From: Ferruginibacter sp050611725
Lineage (GTDB): Bacteria > Bacteroidota > Bacteroidia > Chitinophagales > Chitinophagaceae
NCBI RefSeq assembly: GCF_050611725.1
Contig: NZ_JBODJB010000001.1
Location: 3,100,001-3,164,000, forward strand
Length of the DNA stretch: 64,000 bases
Reading direction: 5' to 3'
Under the pieces are notes generated by a model. It was not told the DNA's origin. It did not search any database and worked only from the letters and a program-made list of their open reading frames with translations. This document shows, piece after piece, positions 41,499 to 50,378 of this stretch. Every line of letters starts with the position of its first letter. The stretch's first letter is position 1. Both the position numbers and the translations under genes were made by a program.

Positions 41499-41609
41499 TG
41501 ATGTACGATGTACGATGTACGATTTCCTTCAACATGTTAGGACTTATTTAAAAGAAAGCTCTAAAAATTTAAACAAAATCGTAAATCGTACATCACACAT
41601 CGTAAATAA
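41499..41609. repeat. Palindromic word-repeat element, bshC-rimO spacer
   Basis: Left arm of tandem GTACGAT words (41500-41524) and right arm with ATCGTAAATCGTACATC (41578-41600) are reverse complements around a core of about 55 nt. The reverse complement aligns with the element at 42957 (shared ATTTACGATTTTGTT, AAATT, TTAGAG), so they are copies in opposite orientation on both sides of rimO. Confidence 0.8.
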
Positions 41610-42917
41610 CTAAACTACATCTCCTTCCAAATCATAATCATATGCCTTAGTGATCTTAACATTTACAAAATCACCAATGGTTAATTTTTTCTTGCTTTGA
41701 ACGATCACTTCATTATCTACTTCCACGCTATCAAATTCGGTACGGCCAAGATATCTGCCGGCTTCTTTTTTATCGATCAGCACTTTAAAGGTTTTACCAA
41801 CTTTTTCCTGATTTTTTTCGAGAGAAATTTCCTGTTGTACTTCCATGATCTCCTGTGCTCTTTCTTCTTTTTCTTCTGCAGAGATATTATCAATCAAACC
41901 ATGTGCAGTTGTTCCTTCTTCATGACTATAAGTAAATATACCTACCCTATCGAAACGCATTTTTTGTAAGAAGGTTTTTAGTTCTTCTACATCATCTCTT
42001 GTCTCTCCGGGAAAGCCGGCAATTAGAGTAGTACGCAAACAAATGTCGGGTATCTTATTTCTTATTTCACCGATCAGGTCTTCCATTTCTTCTCTGGTGA
42101 TATTTCTTTTCATCGCTTTCAACATATTGTTGGCAGCATGTTGTAAAGGCATATCAAGATAATTACAAATGTTCGGACGTTCTTTTACTGCATCAATAAT
42201 TTCTATTGGAAATTTTGAAGGATAGGCGTAATGCATTCTGATCCATTCCAATCCTTCTACATCTGCCAGTGCATGCAATAATTTAGGAAGCTCTCTTTTT
42301 TTGTAAATATCTAATCCGTAATAAGTAAGTTCTTGTGCAATCAGCATCACTTCTTTTACGCCACGTTGTACCAAACGTTTTGCCTCATCTACCAATGATT
42401 CTATCGGTCTGCTTACATGCTGACCTCTCATCAATGGTATAGCACAAAATGAACAGGTACGATTACAGCCTTCGCTTATTTTCATGTAAGCATAATGCTG
42501 CGGTGTATATAACAAACGTTCGCCGATAAGGTCTGCTTTATAATCTGCGTTGAAGGTCTTCAACATGCCTTGCAATTCCATCGTACCAAAAAAAGCGTCT
42601 ACTTCAGGAATCTCGTCTTCCAAATTATTTTTATACCGTTCACTCAGGCAACCTGTAACATAAACTTTATCGAGTTTGCCTTTACGCTTCAATTCAACCT
42701 GATCTAAAATAGTATTGATGCTTTCTTCTTTTGCTTTTTCAATAAAACCGCAGGTATTTACAATAACGATATTGTGATCTTTTTTTGTACTCTCATGTAC
42801 GGTCTCAATTTCATTAGCGATCAACTGACCGCTCAGCACTTCACTATCCACCATATTCTTACTACAGCCGAGTGTAATGATATTTACCTTATCCTTATGT
42901 AATGATCTTGTACGCAT
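41610..42917 (-). CDS. rimO: Ribosomal protein S12 methylthiotransferase
   Basis: A 435-residue radical-SAM enzyme that methylthiolates Asp of ribosomal protein S12. N-terminal MTTase domain with three Cys (GCSKNMVDSE, NTCGFIEKAK, GCLSERYKNN), the radical-SAM CxxxCxxC in SEGCNRTCSFCAIPLMRG, and a TRAM domain at the C-terminus (about 370-435). Length and motifs point to RimO rather than MiaB. A likely -7 element (TACCTTTG, minus strand) is at 42931-42938. Both flanking spacers hold related palindromic elements. Confidence 0.96.
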   Translation of the reverse strand: MRTRSLHKDKVNIITLGCSKNMVDSEVLSGQLIANEIETVHESTKKDHNIVIVNTCGFIEKAKEESINTILDQVELKRKGKLDKVYVTGCLSERYKNNLEDEIPEVDAFFGTMELQGMLKTFNADYKADLIGERLLYTPQHYAYMKISEGCNRTCSFCAIPLMRGQHVSRPIESLVDEAKRLVQRGVKEVMLIAQELTYYGLDIYKKRELPKLLHALADVEGLEWIRMHYAYPSKFPIEIIDAVKERPNICNYLDMPLQHAANNMLKAMKRNITREEMEDLIGEIRNKIPDICLRTTLIAGFPGETRDDVEELKTFLQKMRFDRVGIFTYSHEEGTTAHGLIDNISAEEKEERAQEIMEVQQEISLEKNQEKVGKTFKVLIDKKEAGRYLGRTEFDSVEVDNEVIVQSKKKLTIGDFVNVKITKAYDYDLEGDVV

Positions 42918-42930
42918 AATTTGGTGAGTG

Positions 42931-42938
42931 CAAAGGTA
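42931..42938 (-). promoter_or_regulatory. -7 element of rimO
   Basis: On the minus strand TACCTTTG, 13 bp upstream of the rimO ATG. Confidence 0.5.
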
Positions 42939-42956
42939 GTTAAAACTGGGGTTTAA

Positions 42957-43057
42957 GAATTTACGATTTTTGATTTGGGATTTACGATTTTGTTCAAATT
43001 GTTAGAGTAATCCTATTAAGACAGTTGTAATATTTAAAAGAAATCGTAAATAATAAA
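42957..43057. repeat. Palindromic word-repeat element, rimO-smr spacer
   Basis: Left arm ATTTACGATTTTTGATTTGG plus GATTTACGATTTTG, a 60-nt core (CAAATTGTTAGAGTAATCC...), right arm GAAATCGTAAATAATAAATC. Homologous, in the opposite orientation, to 41499-41609. Confidence 0.8.
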
Positions 43058-43315
43058 TCATTTAAACTTAAAATAAACAAACAGCCTTCCAAAATTCTTG
43101 CTGTCGTTTTCTATTCTATGATATAATGGTTTGATATGCGGCATTTGTAAAAAACGTTGCACCTTCTTTTTCAGCTGTCCGGTTCCTTTACCAGGAATGA
43201 TCTCTACTTCAGTGATACGCTTTTCAATAGCAATTTCAAAAGCCTGTAACAATGCATTATCAATAGCTTTGCTGTTATTGTAAATGGGATGCAGATCAAC
43301 TTTTATTTTAGCCAT
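43058..43315 (-). CDS. Smr-domain protein
   Basis: An 85-residue protein from ATG 43315; the longer frame to 43348 is untypical. Smr motifs: VDLHPIYNNSKAIDNALLQAF and EVEIIPGKGTGQLKKKVQRFL. Free Smr proteins resemble the MutS2 C-terminal domain and have nuclease or nucleic-acid-binding roles. It stands between two word-repeat elements. No mutS2 is adjacent. Confidence 0.85.
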   Translation of the reverse strand: MAKIKVDLHPIYNNSKAIDNALLQAFEIAIEKRITEVEIIPGKGTGQLKKKVQRFLQMPHIKPLYHRIENDSKNFGRLFVYFKFK

Positions 43316-43412
43316 TTCTACAAAGTTTAAGAGGTTGAAAATGTTCAAAAAGTTTTACAAGTTTAATGAACGTTAAACGTATTAAACGATTTAAATCTTT
43401 TAAACGAGTTTA
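43316..43412. repeat. Word-repeat element, smr-cvfB spacer (GTTTAA words)
   Basis: Left side AAGTTTAAGAGG, GTTCAAAAAGTTTTACAAG and GTTTAATGAAC; right side TTAAACGTATTAAACGATTT and TTTTAAACGAG, mostly reverse-complementary. It overlaps the end of the cvfB-like gene, whose last codons ATTAAACTCGTTTAA belong to the right arm. Confidence 0.65.
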
Positions 43413-44230
43413 ATACCGTCATTCTCAAAAACAATCTTCCGTTGCTTATATAAATTCCCCGTTGTCATTTTAAATGTTTTTTTGCTCATTGCAAAAAAAT
43501 CATAGATATCATCGGGATTGCTTTTGTCGTTGTATGGAAGAAAACCATTATTCTCTTTCAAAAGTCTGATCACTTTTTCAGTTTCATCCTCTACTCTTTT
43601 GTAGCCCGGCTTACCTGCTGCAAGATCAATTTTATTGCCATCGGGATATATCTTTTTTACATACCCCTGAAATTTATCGCCTACTTGAATATTTCTGTAA
43701 ATTTCATTAAAATGCAAAACGCCTGTATATTGATTGTTGATGATGCACACATAACCAATATCGGAACGACGTTGAACCGTAAGGTCAACAACATCCAATT
43801 CTTTTAATTGTACAAGATCATTATTTAGAGCATCAGCTAATCTTTCTGTTGCTGCAATACGTCCTGTCTGTTCATCTATATATATCTTAACCAGATAATC
43901 GCCATTCACCCGCATTCCTGTTATTTGTTTTGCAGCAGGAACAAAAATATCTTTCATCAAACCAAGGTCTAAAAACGCTCCCTGTGGTGTTGCATTCACA
44001 CACCTTAATTTTACGATATCTCCTACTACAGCTTTTGGTTGTTGAGTTGTTGCAATCAATCTTTCTTCACCATCATGATATAAGAACACTTTTATCTCAT
44101 CGCCAACTTCCAAGCCTTCGGGTACAAAACGTTTGGGCAATAAAATACCTTGAGCGCCATCATCGAGATACACACCGAAATCTACGGCACGTATTACTTT
44201 TAGTGTATTGTATTGACCGACTTTTATCAT
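43400..44230 (-). CDS. CvfB/YitL-like S1 RNA-binding protein
   Basis: A 276-residue protein with repeated S1-like barrels: LKVIRAVDFGVYLDDGAQGILLPKRFVP at the start, then GDIVKLRCVNATPQGAFLDLGLMKDIFVP and a third YTGVLHFNEIYRNIQVGDKFQGYVKKI. It ends in a winged-helix-like region (LLKENNGFLPYNDKSNPDDIYDFFAMSKKTFK). CvfB-type proteins affect virulence and RNA-related functions in Gram-positives; role here unknown. The last residues IKLV are shared with a repeat arm. Confidence 0.85.
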   Translation of the reverse strand: MIKVGQYNTLKVIRAVDFGVYLDDGAQGILLPKRFVPEGLEVGDEIKVFLYHDGEERLIATTQQPKAVVGDIVKLRCVNATPQGAFLDLGLMKDIFVPAAKQITGMRVNGDYLVKIYIDEQTGRIAATERLADALNNDLVQLKELDVVDLTVQRRSDIGYVCIINNQYTGVLHFNEIYRNIQVGDKFQGYVKKIYPDGNKIDLAAGKPGYKRVEDETEKVIRLLKENNGFLPYNDKSNPDDIYDFFAMSKKTFKMTTGNLYKQRKIVFENDGIKLV

Positions 44231-44237
44231 AATTGTT

Positions 44238-45206
44238 TTATGTTGTTAAACTAAAGAGCCCCTCAACGAAAAGATGCTTATCAAAAACCAAGAGATCTTC
44301 TGCCTTTTCACCAACGCCGATGAACTTTACAGGAATCTTGAATTGATTGGCTATTGCCAATACCACACCGCCTTTTGCTGTACCATCTAATTTAGTGATT
44401 GTTAGAGCAGTAACATCCGTTGCGGCAGTAAAATGTTTTGCCTGCTCTAATGCGTTTTGACCTGTACTTCCATCCAATACCAACATTACCTCGTGTGGTG
44501 CATCAGGAATTACTTTTTGAATTACTCTTTTTATTTTAGTTAACTCATCCATTAAATGAGCTTTGTTATGCAATCTACCTGCTGTATCTATTAAAATAAC
44601 ATCTACATTTTTTGCAACACCACTTATCACCGTATCATAAGCTACCGAAGCAGGATCACTACCCATTTCTTTTTTAACTATAGGCACATTAGTTCGTTCA
44701 CTCCATATCGTTAGTTGATCAACTGCTGCAGCTCTGAAGGTATCGGCGGCACCGAGTAAAACAGATTTCCCTGCTTTAGAAAAGTTATGTGCCAACTTGC
44801 CAATAGTTGTTGTTTTACCAACACCATTCACACCAACTACTAAAATGATATGCGGTTTATTGCCCGTAGGTAACTCATAATTTTCATATGATGTATCCTG
44901 CGGAGCTGCTACCAGTATTTTTTCTATCTCTTCCTTTAATATTGTATTAAGTTCTGAGGTTCCCAAGTATTTATCTTTGGCAACACGTTGTTCAATGTGC
45001 TCAATGATCTTAACGGTTGTTTCAATACCTACATCAGCGCCAACCAATGCTTCTTCAACATTATCCAACACCTCTGCGTCAACAGTGCTTTTTCCGGCAA
45101 TGGCCTTTGTTATCTTGCTAAAAAAACCTTCTCTTGTTTTTTGCAATCCCTGCTCAAGACTTTCCTGCTGCTGCTTTTTTCCGAAAAGTTTATCGAAGAG
45201 TCCCAT
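44238..45206 (-). CDS. ftsY: Signal recognition particle receptor FtsY
   Basis: A 322-residue SRP GTPase. Short NG-type protein without the acidic A domain: N-domain helices (LDNVEEALVGADVGIETTVKII), P-loop VGVNGVGKTTTIGKLA, DTFRAAAVDQL, DTAGRLHNKAHLMDEL, TKLDGTAKGGVV and the terminal GVGEKAEDLLVFD. It targets SRP-ribosome complexes to the inner membrane. Start codon at 45206; a TTAGTTCTTGG-type repeat lies directly upstream. Confidence 0.97.
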   Translation of the reverse strand: MGLFDKLFGKKQQQESLEQGLQKTREGFFSKITKAIAGKSTVDAEVLDNVEEALVGADVGIETTVKIIEHIEQRVAKDKYLGTSELNTILKEEIEKILVAAPQDTSYENYELPTGNKPHIILVVGVNGVGKTTTIGKLAHNFSKAGKSVLLGAADTFRAAAVDQLTIWSERTNVPIVKKEMGSDPASVAYDTVISGVAKNVDVILIDTAGRLHNKAHLMDELTKIKRVIQKVIPDAPHEVMLVLDGSTGQNALEQAKHFTAATDVTALTITKLDGTAKGGVVLAIANQFKIPVKFIGVGEKAEDLLVFDKHLFVEGLFSLTT

Positions 45207-45207
45207 G

Positions 45208-45240
45208 TTTTAGTTCTTGGTTTATAGTTCTTAGTTGTAG
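45208..45240. repeat. Word repeat upstream of ftsY
   Basis: TTTAGTTCTTGGTTTATAG and TTCTTAGTTGTAG: reverse complement of the AAGAACTAA words in yggS. Confidence 0.7.
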
Positions 45241-45263
45241 ATCGAAGTATTATTAAAACAAAG

Positions 45264-45293
45264 AAAGCTGTTCCGATATTTCAGAACAGCTTT
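45264..45293 (-). terminator. Terminator of the rpmB-rpmG-DUF4295 operon
   Basis: AAAGCTGTTC (45264-45273) and GAACAGCTTT (45284-45293) form a perfect 10-bp stem. On the minus strand it is followed by CTTTGTTTTAATA, 22 bp past the DUF4295 stop. Confidence 0.75.
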
Positions 45294-45315
45294 AATATAG
45301 TAAGTACTTAGCAAA

Positions 45316-45486
45316 TTAACTTGCTAAAAATTCTTTCACTTTATCTTTGTGAACGATGTTTTCTTTAAAAGTATATGCACCGGTTTTAGGACTGCGTTCT
45401 GCACGGATCACTTTTGTCCAGTTCTTTGCTTCTGCTGCCGCTTTAATATCTTTAACCTTAGCGTTCTTTGATGCTGCTTTTGCCAT
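45316..45486 (-). CDS. DUF4295 family protein
   Basis: A 56-residue basic protein (MAKAASKNAKVKDIKAAAEA, KNWTKVIRAERSPKTGAYTF, ending KDKVKEFLAS) encoded between 45486 and 45316. It matches DUF4295, a small Bacteroidota-specific protein always found beside L28/L33, likely ribosome-associated. It is the third gene of the rpmB-rpmG-DUF4295 operon. Confidence 0.9.
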   Translation of the reverse strand: MAKAASKNAKVKDIKAAAEAKNWTKVIRAERSPKTGAYTFKENIVHKDKVKEFLAS

Positions 45487-45497
45487 TTTCTTTTAAT

Positions 45498-45530
45498 TTG
45501 AAGATTTGATGATTTGGAGATTTGATGATT
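45498..45530. repeat. Word repeat between rpmG and DUF4295
   Basis: GAAGATTTGATGATTTGGAG and ATTTGATGATT repeat, 33 bp. Confidence 0.7.
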
Positions 45531-45553
45531 GCACCATCCAATCAGCAATTCAA

Positions 45554-45736
45554 TTATTTAATTTCTTTGTGTACAGTTACTTTCTTAAGAATAGGGTTGT
45601 ATTTTTTCAACTCTAGTCTTTCAGGAGTATTTTTTTTGTTCTTTTTAGTGATGTAACGACTAGTACCTGCCTGGCCGCTAGCTTTGTGCTCTGTGCACTC
45701 TAAAATCACCTGAACTCTGTTGCCTTTCTTTGCCAT
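45554..45736 (-). CDS. rpmG: Ribosomal protein L33
   Basis: A 60-residue L33 (MAKKGNRVQVILECTEHKAS, TSRYITKKNKKNTPERLELKKYNPILKKVTVHKE). No zinc-finger CxxC pairs, so the C-minus form. Between rpmB and DUF4295. Confidence 0.97.
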   Translation of the reverse strand: MAKKGNRVQVILECTEHKASGQAGTSRYITKKNKKNTPERLELKKYNPILKKVTVHKEIK

Positions 45737-45757
45737 TTTATCTTAATTGTAAGATTA

Positions 45758-45994
45758 TTAAATTTTTTCGCCGGCAGCTCTCAATTGTTTTACAACAGAA
45801 AGTAAACCGTTTTTATTGATAGTGCGGATAGCTTCTGACGAAACTTTCAACGTTACCCATTTGTCTTCTTCAGCCAAGAAATATCTTTTCGTCTGCAAAT
45901 TTGGTAAAAATCTACGTTTTGTCTTGATATTTGAATGCGATACTTTGTTACCTGTAATTGGCTTCTTACCTGTAACCTGACATACTCTAGCCAT
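45758..45994 (-). CDS. rpmB: Ribosomal protein L28
   Basis: A 78-residue L28 (MARVCQVTGKKPITGNKVSH, NIKTKRRFLPNLQTKRYFL, KVSSEAIRTINKNGLLSVV). First gene of the operon, with a -7 element 20 bp upstream. Confidence 0.97.
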   Translation of the reverse strand: MARVCQVTGKKPITGNKVSHSNIKTKRRFLPNLQTKRYFLAEEDKWVTLKVSSEAIRTINKNGLLSVVKQLRAAGEKI

Positions 45995-46014
45995 TGTACT
46001 AATTTTTTGGACGG

Positions 46015-46022
46015 CAAAGGTA
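46015..46022 (-). promoter_or_regulatory. -7 element of the rpmB operon
   Basis: Minus strand TACCTTTG, 20 bp before the rpmB ATG. Confidence 0.55.
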
Positions 46023-46090
46023 GGGAAAATATTTAAGAATTTTTAATTAAGAATTAAGAATTTTCGACTTTTGGGGAAAATTATTCTTAC

Positions 46091-46972
46091 TTAAGCCTTT
46101 TTTTTGCGATGAGAGCTGATAACCAAGGCTGTTTGTAAAGCTACGGCAATAATTATTAGTGCAACGCCTAAGTAAAATTGAGTGTGTAAAGCTTTGTTTT
46201 CCTTGAAGAAAATAAAACCCAAAATAATACCATAAACAGGTTCTAAATTGTAAGCCAGATTAGAGGTAAAAGGTGATATTTTTTTCAATGCATTTAGCTG
46301 TAAATCAAAGCATAATACGGTACATAACAAGGCCAATACGATCAACCACCACCAATCAGCTAGCGTTGGTAAAAAATAGGTTGCAGGAAAAAAATATAGG
46401 TATACCGGAATTAAAATACTCAATACAATCAACCCTCCGATCATTTCGTAAAGGGTAAGAATGGAGGGTGTAAACCGATTGATCAGTTTTTTATTGAAAA
46501 TGGGGAAAAGTGAGCTGCCTAAAGCGGCAAAAATTCCAAAAATGATCCCCAATTTATACTGAGGATGAAAATCGAATATAATATAGATACCTATAATTGC
46601 TAAAAGCCCTAAGATGATCTCCACTGGTTTGATCCTTCTTTTAAAAATAATAGGCTCTAAAAAAGCTGTGAAAAAACCCGAAGCAGCCAAACAAACAACA
46701 GCCACCGAAACATTGGCATATTTTACACTACCGTAAAATGTTACCCAATGGAATGCAATGATACCTCCAACTCCGAAAACTTGCAACATATCCTGCATAG
46801 AAAGTCTTACCAATTGTTTTCGTATAAATAAGATTACAACCAGCGCAAGCACCGTAAGCAATAATCTGTACCATACTAAAAGCCCTTCGTTCAATCCAAT
46901 TAACTTTCCGAGTATTGCCGTAAACCCAGCTAAGAAAACCGCAATGTGTAATTGTGTGAAGGCTTTTTTCAT
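46091..46972 (-). CDS. EamA/DMT-family transporter
   Basis: A 293-residue membrane protein with ten predicted helices in two EamA repeats (about 1-135 and 145-285), e.g. AFHWVTFYGSVKYANVSVAVVCLAASGFFTAFLEPII and LALLCTVLCFDLQLNALKKISPFTSNLAYNLEPVYGIILG. Drug/metabolite exporter family; substrate unknown. -7 element 5 bp from the ATG. Confidence 0.9.
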   Translation of the reverse strand: MKKAFTQLHIAVFLAGFTAILGKLIGLNEGLLVWYRLLLTVLALVVILFIRKQLVRLSMQDMLQVFGVGGIIAFHWVTFYGSVKYANVSVAVVCLAASGFFTAFLEPIIFKRRIKPVEIILGLLAIIGIYIIFDFHPQYKLGIIFGIFAALGSSLFPIFNKKLINRFTPSILTLYEMIGGLIVLSILIPVYLYFFPATYFLPTLADWWWLIVLALLCTVLCFDLQLNALKKISPFTSNLAYNLEPVYGIILGFIFFKENKALHTQFYLGVALIIIAVALQTALVISSHRKKKA

Positions 46973-46977
46973 TGGGG

Positions 46978-46985
46978 CAAAGATA
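46978..46985 (-). promoter_or_regulatory. -7 element of the EamA gene, near-leaderless
   Basis: Minus strand TATCTTTG, with only 5 bp to the ATG at 46972. Confidence 0.5.
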
Positions 46986-46990
46986 GTAAG

Positions 46991-47143
46991 CAGTTAGAAG
47001 TTGAGTGTTGGGAGAATAATAACTTATATAATCTTTGATAATTTCTCGAATTGAAAGCTAACATCCAATTTCCAACCTCAAACAAACTCCTTCCAAAAAA
47101 AAACATAAATAACCACAAACTATGAACCGCAAACTATAAACTA
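46991..47143. repeat. Word-repeat element, EamA-DUF2723 spacer
   Basis: Arm CAGTTAGAAGTTGAGTGTTG (46991-47010), AT-rich core, reverse-type arm CTAACATCCAATTTCC and AACCTCAAAC (47058-47083), then AACTATGAACCGCAAACTAT words (47117-47136). The spacer has two word families. Confidence 0.65.
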
Positions 47144-47145
47144 AT

Positions 47146-47153
47146 TATATTTG
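47146..47153 (+). promoter_or_regulatory. -7 element of the DUF2723 gene
   Basis: TATATTTG, 22 bp before the ATG at 47176. Confidence 0.5.
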
Positions 47154-47175
47154 CCTCCTCATAATCAACTTCTAT

Positions 47176-50100
47176 ATGAATTATAAACGTATTAACAACA
47201 TTACCGGATGGATCGTGTGTTTCATTGCATGTGCAGTATATCTTATGACAATGGAGGCTACCGGTAGTCTTTGGGATTGTGGCGAATTTGCCAGCAGTGC
47301 TTATAAATTGCAAACGCCGCATCCACCGGGGGCACCTCTTTTTGTTTTGATTGCCCGTTTATTTATGATACCGTTCTCTCACAATGCAGCATTAGGTGCT
47401 AACACAATGAGTGCTTTAGCAAGTGGCTTCACTATTTTATTTTTATTCTGGAGCATTACCCACTTTGCAAAAAAGATCGTTCAAAAAAGCGGAGAAGAAT
47501 TAACCGGAGAAAAAACTTTCGGCATCATGGCTGCCGGTGTTGTTGGTGCGTTAGCATATACATTCAGCGATTCGTTCTGGTACAGTGCAGTTGAAAGTGA
47601 GGTATATGCATTGTCATCTTTCTTTACTGCTATTGTATTCTGGGCTATTCTTAAATGGGAGAACGCTGTTACAGAAGAACAAAAAGCCGGTATTAATGGT
47701 CACTTTACAAGTGCCGACAGATGGCTTATTCTGATATTTTATTTTATGGGATTATCAATTGGTGTGCATTTATTGAACTTGTTGACGATTCCTGCAATTG
47801 TAATGATCTATTATTTCAAACGTTATAAAGTAACCAACTGGGGAACCTTTTGGGCTTTTGTAATTGGATGTGTGATCACCGGTGTGGTTCAAAAAGCCGT
47901 TATTCAATGGACTATTAAAGGTGCCGGTAACTTTGATGTACTGTTTGTAAATGATTTTGGTCTGCCTTTTTTCAGCGGCTTTGCTTTTTTCTTTGTTTTA
48001 TTGGCTGTACTTATCTTTTGGGGAATACGTGTTGCTAAAAAGAAAAACTGGAATTTCTTACGTCTTGGTCTTTGGATATTCACCTTCATGCTATTAGGAT
48101 ACTCTACTTATTTTACAACACTAATTCGTAGCAATGCAGATACTTCAATTGATATGTTCAATGTAGATAATCCGGTGAGCTTAGTTGGCTATTTAGCTCG
48201 TGAACAATATGGCGAAACGCCTGTTTTATTCGGACAGGATTTTACTGCTGAGCCTATTGATTCGGAAACAGAAGAAACCTACATAAAAGGAAAAGATAAA
48301 TACGAAAAAAATGGCAGGAAGATCAATTATGTTTATGCTGATGAAGACCAACATTTCTTCCCTCGTATGTGGGATGCAAGCAATGATCAAGGCCGCCATG
48401 CTGACTTCTACGCAAGTTTTGCAGAAATAACAAAAAATGATAAAGGCGAATGGGACAGAAAACCTACCATGGGAGACAATATCAACTTCTTCATGCAATA
48501 CCAAGTTGGTTGGATGTATATGCGTTACTTCATGTGGAACTTTGCAGGTAAACAAAATGATATACAAGGAACCAACCCGGGTAATCGTCGTGATGGTAAC
48601 TGGAAATTTGTAGATCAAAAAGCTTTACCCGACACCTTAAAACATAATAAAGCAAACAATACACTTTTTGCCCTACCGCTTATTCTTGGCATATTGGGCC
48701 TTGTATTTCAATTTTCAAAAGATAGAAGAGATGCATTGGTAACAGGTTTGTTATTTTTCTTTACCGGCTTTGCCATTGTAGTTTATTTGAACATGCCGGG
48801 CAATCAACCTCGTGAAAGAGATTATGCGTTTGTAGGATCGTTCTATGCGTTTGCTATATGGATCGGCTTGGGTGTTTTATTTGTAAAAGACCAGCTTTCA
48901 AAACTGATCAGCAAACCATTGGCAGGATATGCCGCTGCTGCTGTTTGTACTTTAGCTGTTCCATTGTTGATGGCTTCTCAGGAATGGGACGATCATGACC
49001 GCAGCAATAAAACTTTAGCAAGAGATCTGGCTATTAACTATTTAGAAAGTTGTGATAAAAATGCCATCGTAATCTCGTATGGCGATAATGATACTTATCC
49101 ACTTTGGTATGCACAAGAAGTAGAAGGTATTAGAAGAGATGTGAGAGTGATCAATTCAAGTTTACTTGGAACAGATTGGTACATTAATCAATTAAGATAT
49201 AAAGTAAATGACAGCGACCCTATCGATGTTATATGGACCAAAGAACAGATTGAAGGTCCAAAGAGAGATGCGATCATCAGCTATCCGATTGCAGGCGTAG
49301 ATCCAAATCAGTATATGGATCTTTATACGATGATGAAAGACTATGCAGGTAGCGAAGATCCGTTAAGGCAAGTTCCGGCTAGAGGTGGTGGAATGTTGAG
49401 TGTTTATCCTACTAAAAAAGTGATCATACCGGTAGATGTTGATCTTGTAAGAAGAAACGGAACAGTAAATGCAGATGATAGTGTACTGACCGAAATTCGT
49501 TTTGAAATTCCTAAAGAAAAAGATCAATTGAATAAGGGTGAAACAGCGATCCTAAATATCATTGCTGCCAATAAATGGAAACGCCCTATTTACTTTACAA
49601 GTAACGGAGCAGGCTTAGGATTTGACAATTATTTACGTAGCGATGGGTTGACAAGCCGTTTAGTACCGGTTGTTAACACCGGCGTAAACAGAGATTGGGT
49701 GTACGATAAAATGATGAACAAATTTGTTTTTGGTAATTGTAATAAACCCGGTGTTTATTATGATGAAGAAAACCGTCGTCACTTAAATTCAATCCGTTTG
49801 GCATTTGCTGAAGCTGCGTCTAATTTAGCAGATAACGGCAGAAAAGAAGAAGCTAAAAAATTATTGCACAGATGTGATTCAAACATGTTGCAGGAAAACT
49901 TCCCTTATGGAATGGTTTCCCGTAATCAACTGCATGATTATTTTTCTATTCAATTCATGGAAGCAGCTTATAAAGCAGGAGATTTCACATTAGCAAATAA
50001 GGTTTTTGAAAGCTTGAAAAAAGATCTTCAACAACAAATAACTTATTACAGCAACCTTAGTGATGGTGCACAGGAAGCATTAGCTGATGATGCAAAACAA

Positions 50101-50247
50101 GCCGATCGATTCCTTAAGGGTATAGAACAAATGAAACAGCAATATACCAACCCTCAACCACCTGTAGAACAGGCAACACCTGGTAAATCAACCGGCACAG
50201 GCACAGCTCCTGCAAAAGTAGCAGATACACCAAAAAAGAAAAGCTAA
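47176..50247 (+). CDS. DUF2723 glycosyltransferase-like membrane protein
   Basis: A 1023-residue protein of the DUF2723 family, often considered GT-C-like protein O-glycosyltransferases. An N-terminal membrane part (about ten helices up to residue 330, with MEATGSLWDCGEFASSAYKLQ and PHPPGAPLFVLIARLF near the start) and further helices at 500-610. Then a soluble domain with VISYGDNDTYPLWYAQEVEGIRRDV and INSSLLGTDWYINQLRYK. C-terminal helices and a Pro/Thr-rich tail. Likely a cell-envelope glycosylation enzyme. Followed by a strong terminator. Confidence 0.92.
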   Translation: MNYKRINNITGWIVCFIACAVYLMTMEATGSLWDCGEFASSAYKLQTPHPPGAPLFVLIARLFMIPFSHNAALGANTMSALASGFTILFLFWSITHFAKKIVQKSGEELTGEKTFGIMAAGVVGALAYTFSDSFWYSAVESEVYALSSFFTAIVFWAILKWENAVTEEQKAGINGHFTSADRWLILIFYFMGLSIGVHLLNLLTIPAIVMIYYFKRYKVTNWGTFWAFVIGCVITGVVQKAVIQWTIKGAGNFDVLFVNDFGLPFFSGFAFFFVLLAVLIFWGIRVAKKKNWNFLRLGLWIFTFMLLGYSTYFTTLIRSNADTSIDMFNVDNPVSLVGYLAREQYGETPVLFGQDFTAEPIDSETEETYIKGKDKYEKNGRKINYVYADEDQHFFPRMWDASNDQGRHADFYASFAEITKNDKGEWDRKPTMGDNINFFMQYQVGWMYMRYFMWNFAGKQNDIQGTNPGNRRDGNWKFVDQKALPDTLKHNKANNTLFALPLILGILGLVFQFSKDRRDALVTGLLFFFTGFAIVVYLNMPGNQPRERDYAFVGSFYAFAIWIGLGVLFVKDQLSKLISKPLAGYAAAAVCTLAVPLLMASQEWDDHDRSNKTLARDLAINYLESCDKNAIVISYGDNDTYPLWYAQEVEGIRRDVRVINSSLLGTDWYINQLRYKVNDSDPIDVIWTKEQIEGPKRDAIISYPIAGVDPNQYMDLYTMMKDYAGSEDPLRQVPARGGGMLSVYPTKKVIIPVDVDLVRRNGTVNADDSVLTEIRFEIPKEKDQLNKGETAILNIIAANKWKRPIYFTSNGAGLGFDNYLRSDGLTSRLVPVVNTGVNRDWVYDKMMNKFVFGNCNKPGVYYDEENRRHLNSIRLAFAEAASNLADNGRKEEAKKLLHRCDSNMLQENFPYGMVSRNQLHDYFSIQFMEAAYKAGDFTLANKVFESLKKDLQQQITYYSNLSDGAQEALADDAKQADRFLKGIEQMKQQYTNPQPPVEQATPGKSTGTGTAPAKVADTPKKKS

Positions 50248-50266
50248 TAAAACAACTTCATAAATA

Positions 50267-50298
50267 AAAAAACCTTCCGAAATACGGAAGGTTTTTTT
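50267..50298 (+). terminator. Terminator of the DUF2723 gene
   Basis: AAACCTTCCG and CGGAAGGTTT pair with an AAATA loop and are followed by a T-run. Confidence 0.85.
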
Positions 50299-50378
50299 AT
50301 TTAACAACCGAACCAATCGATGAGCTTAAATGTTTCGTAAATTGTGGGGAGGCAAAGAATATCGAAAAGTGAAAAACT

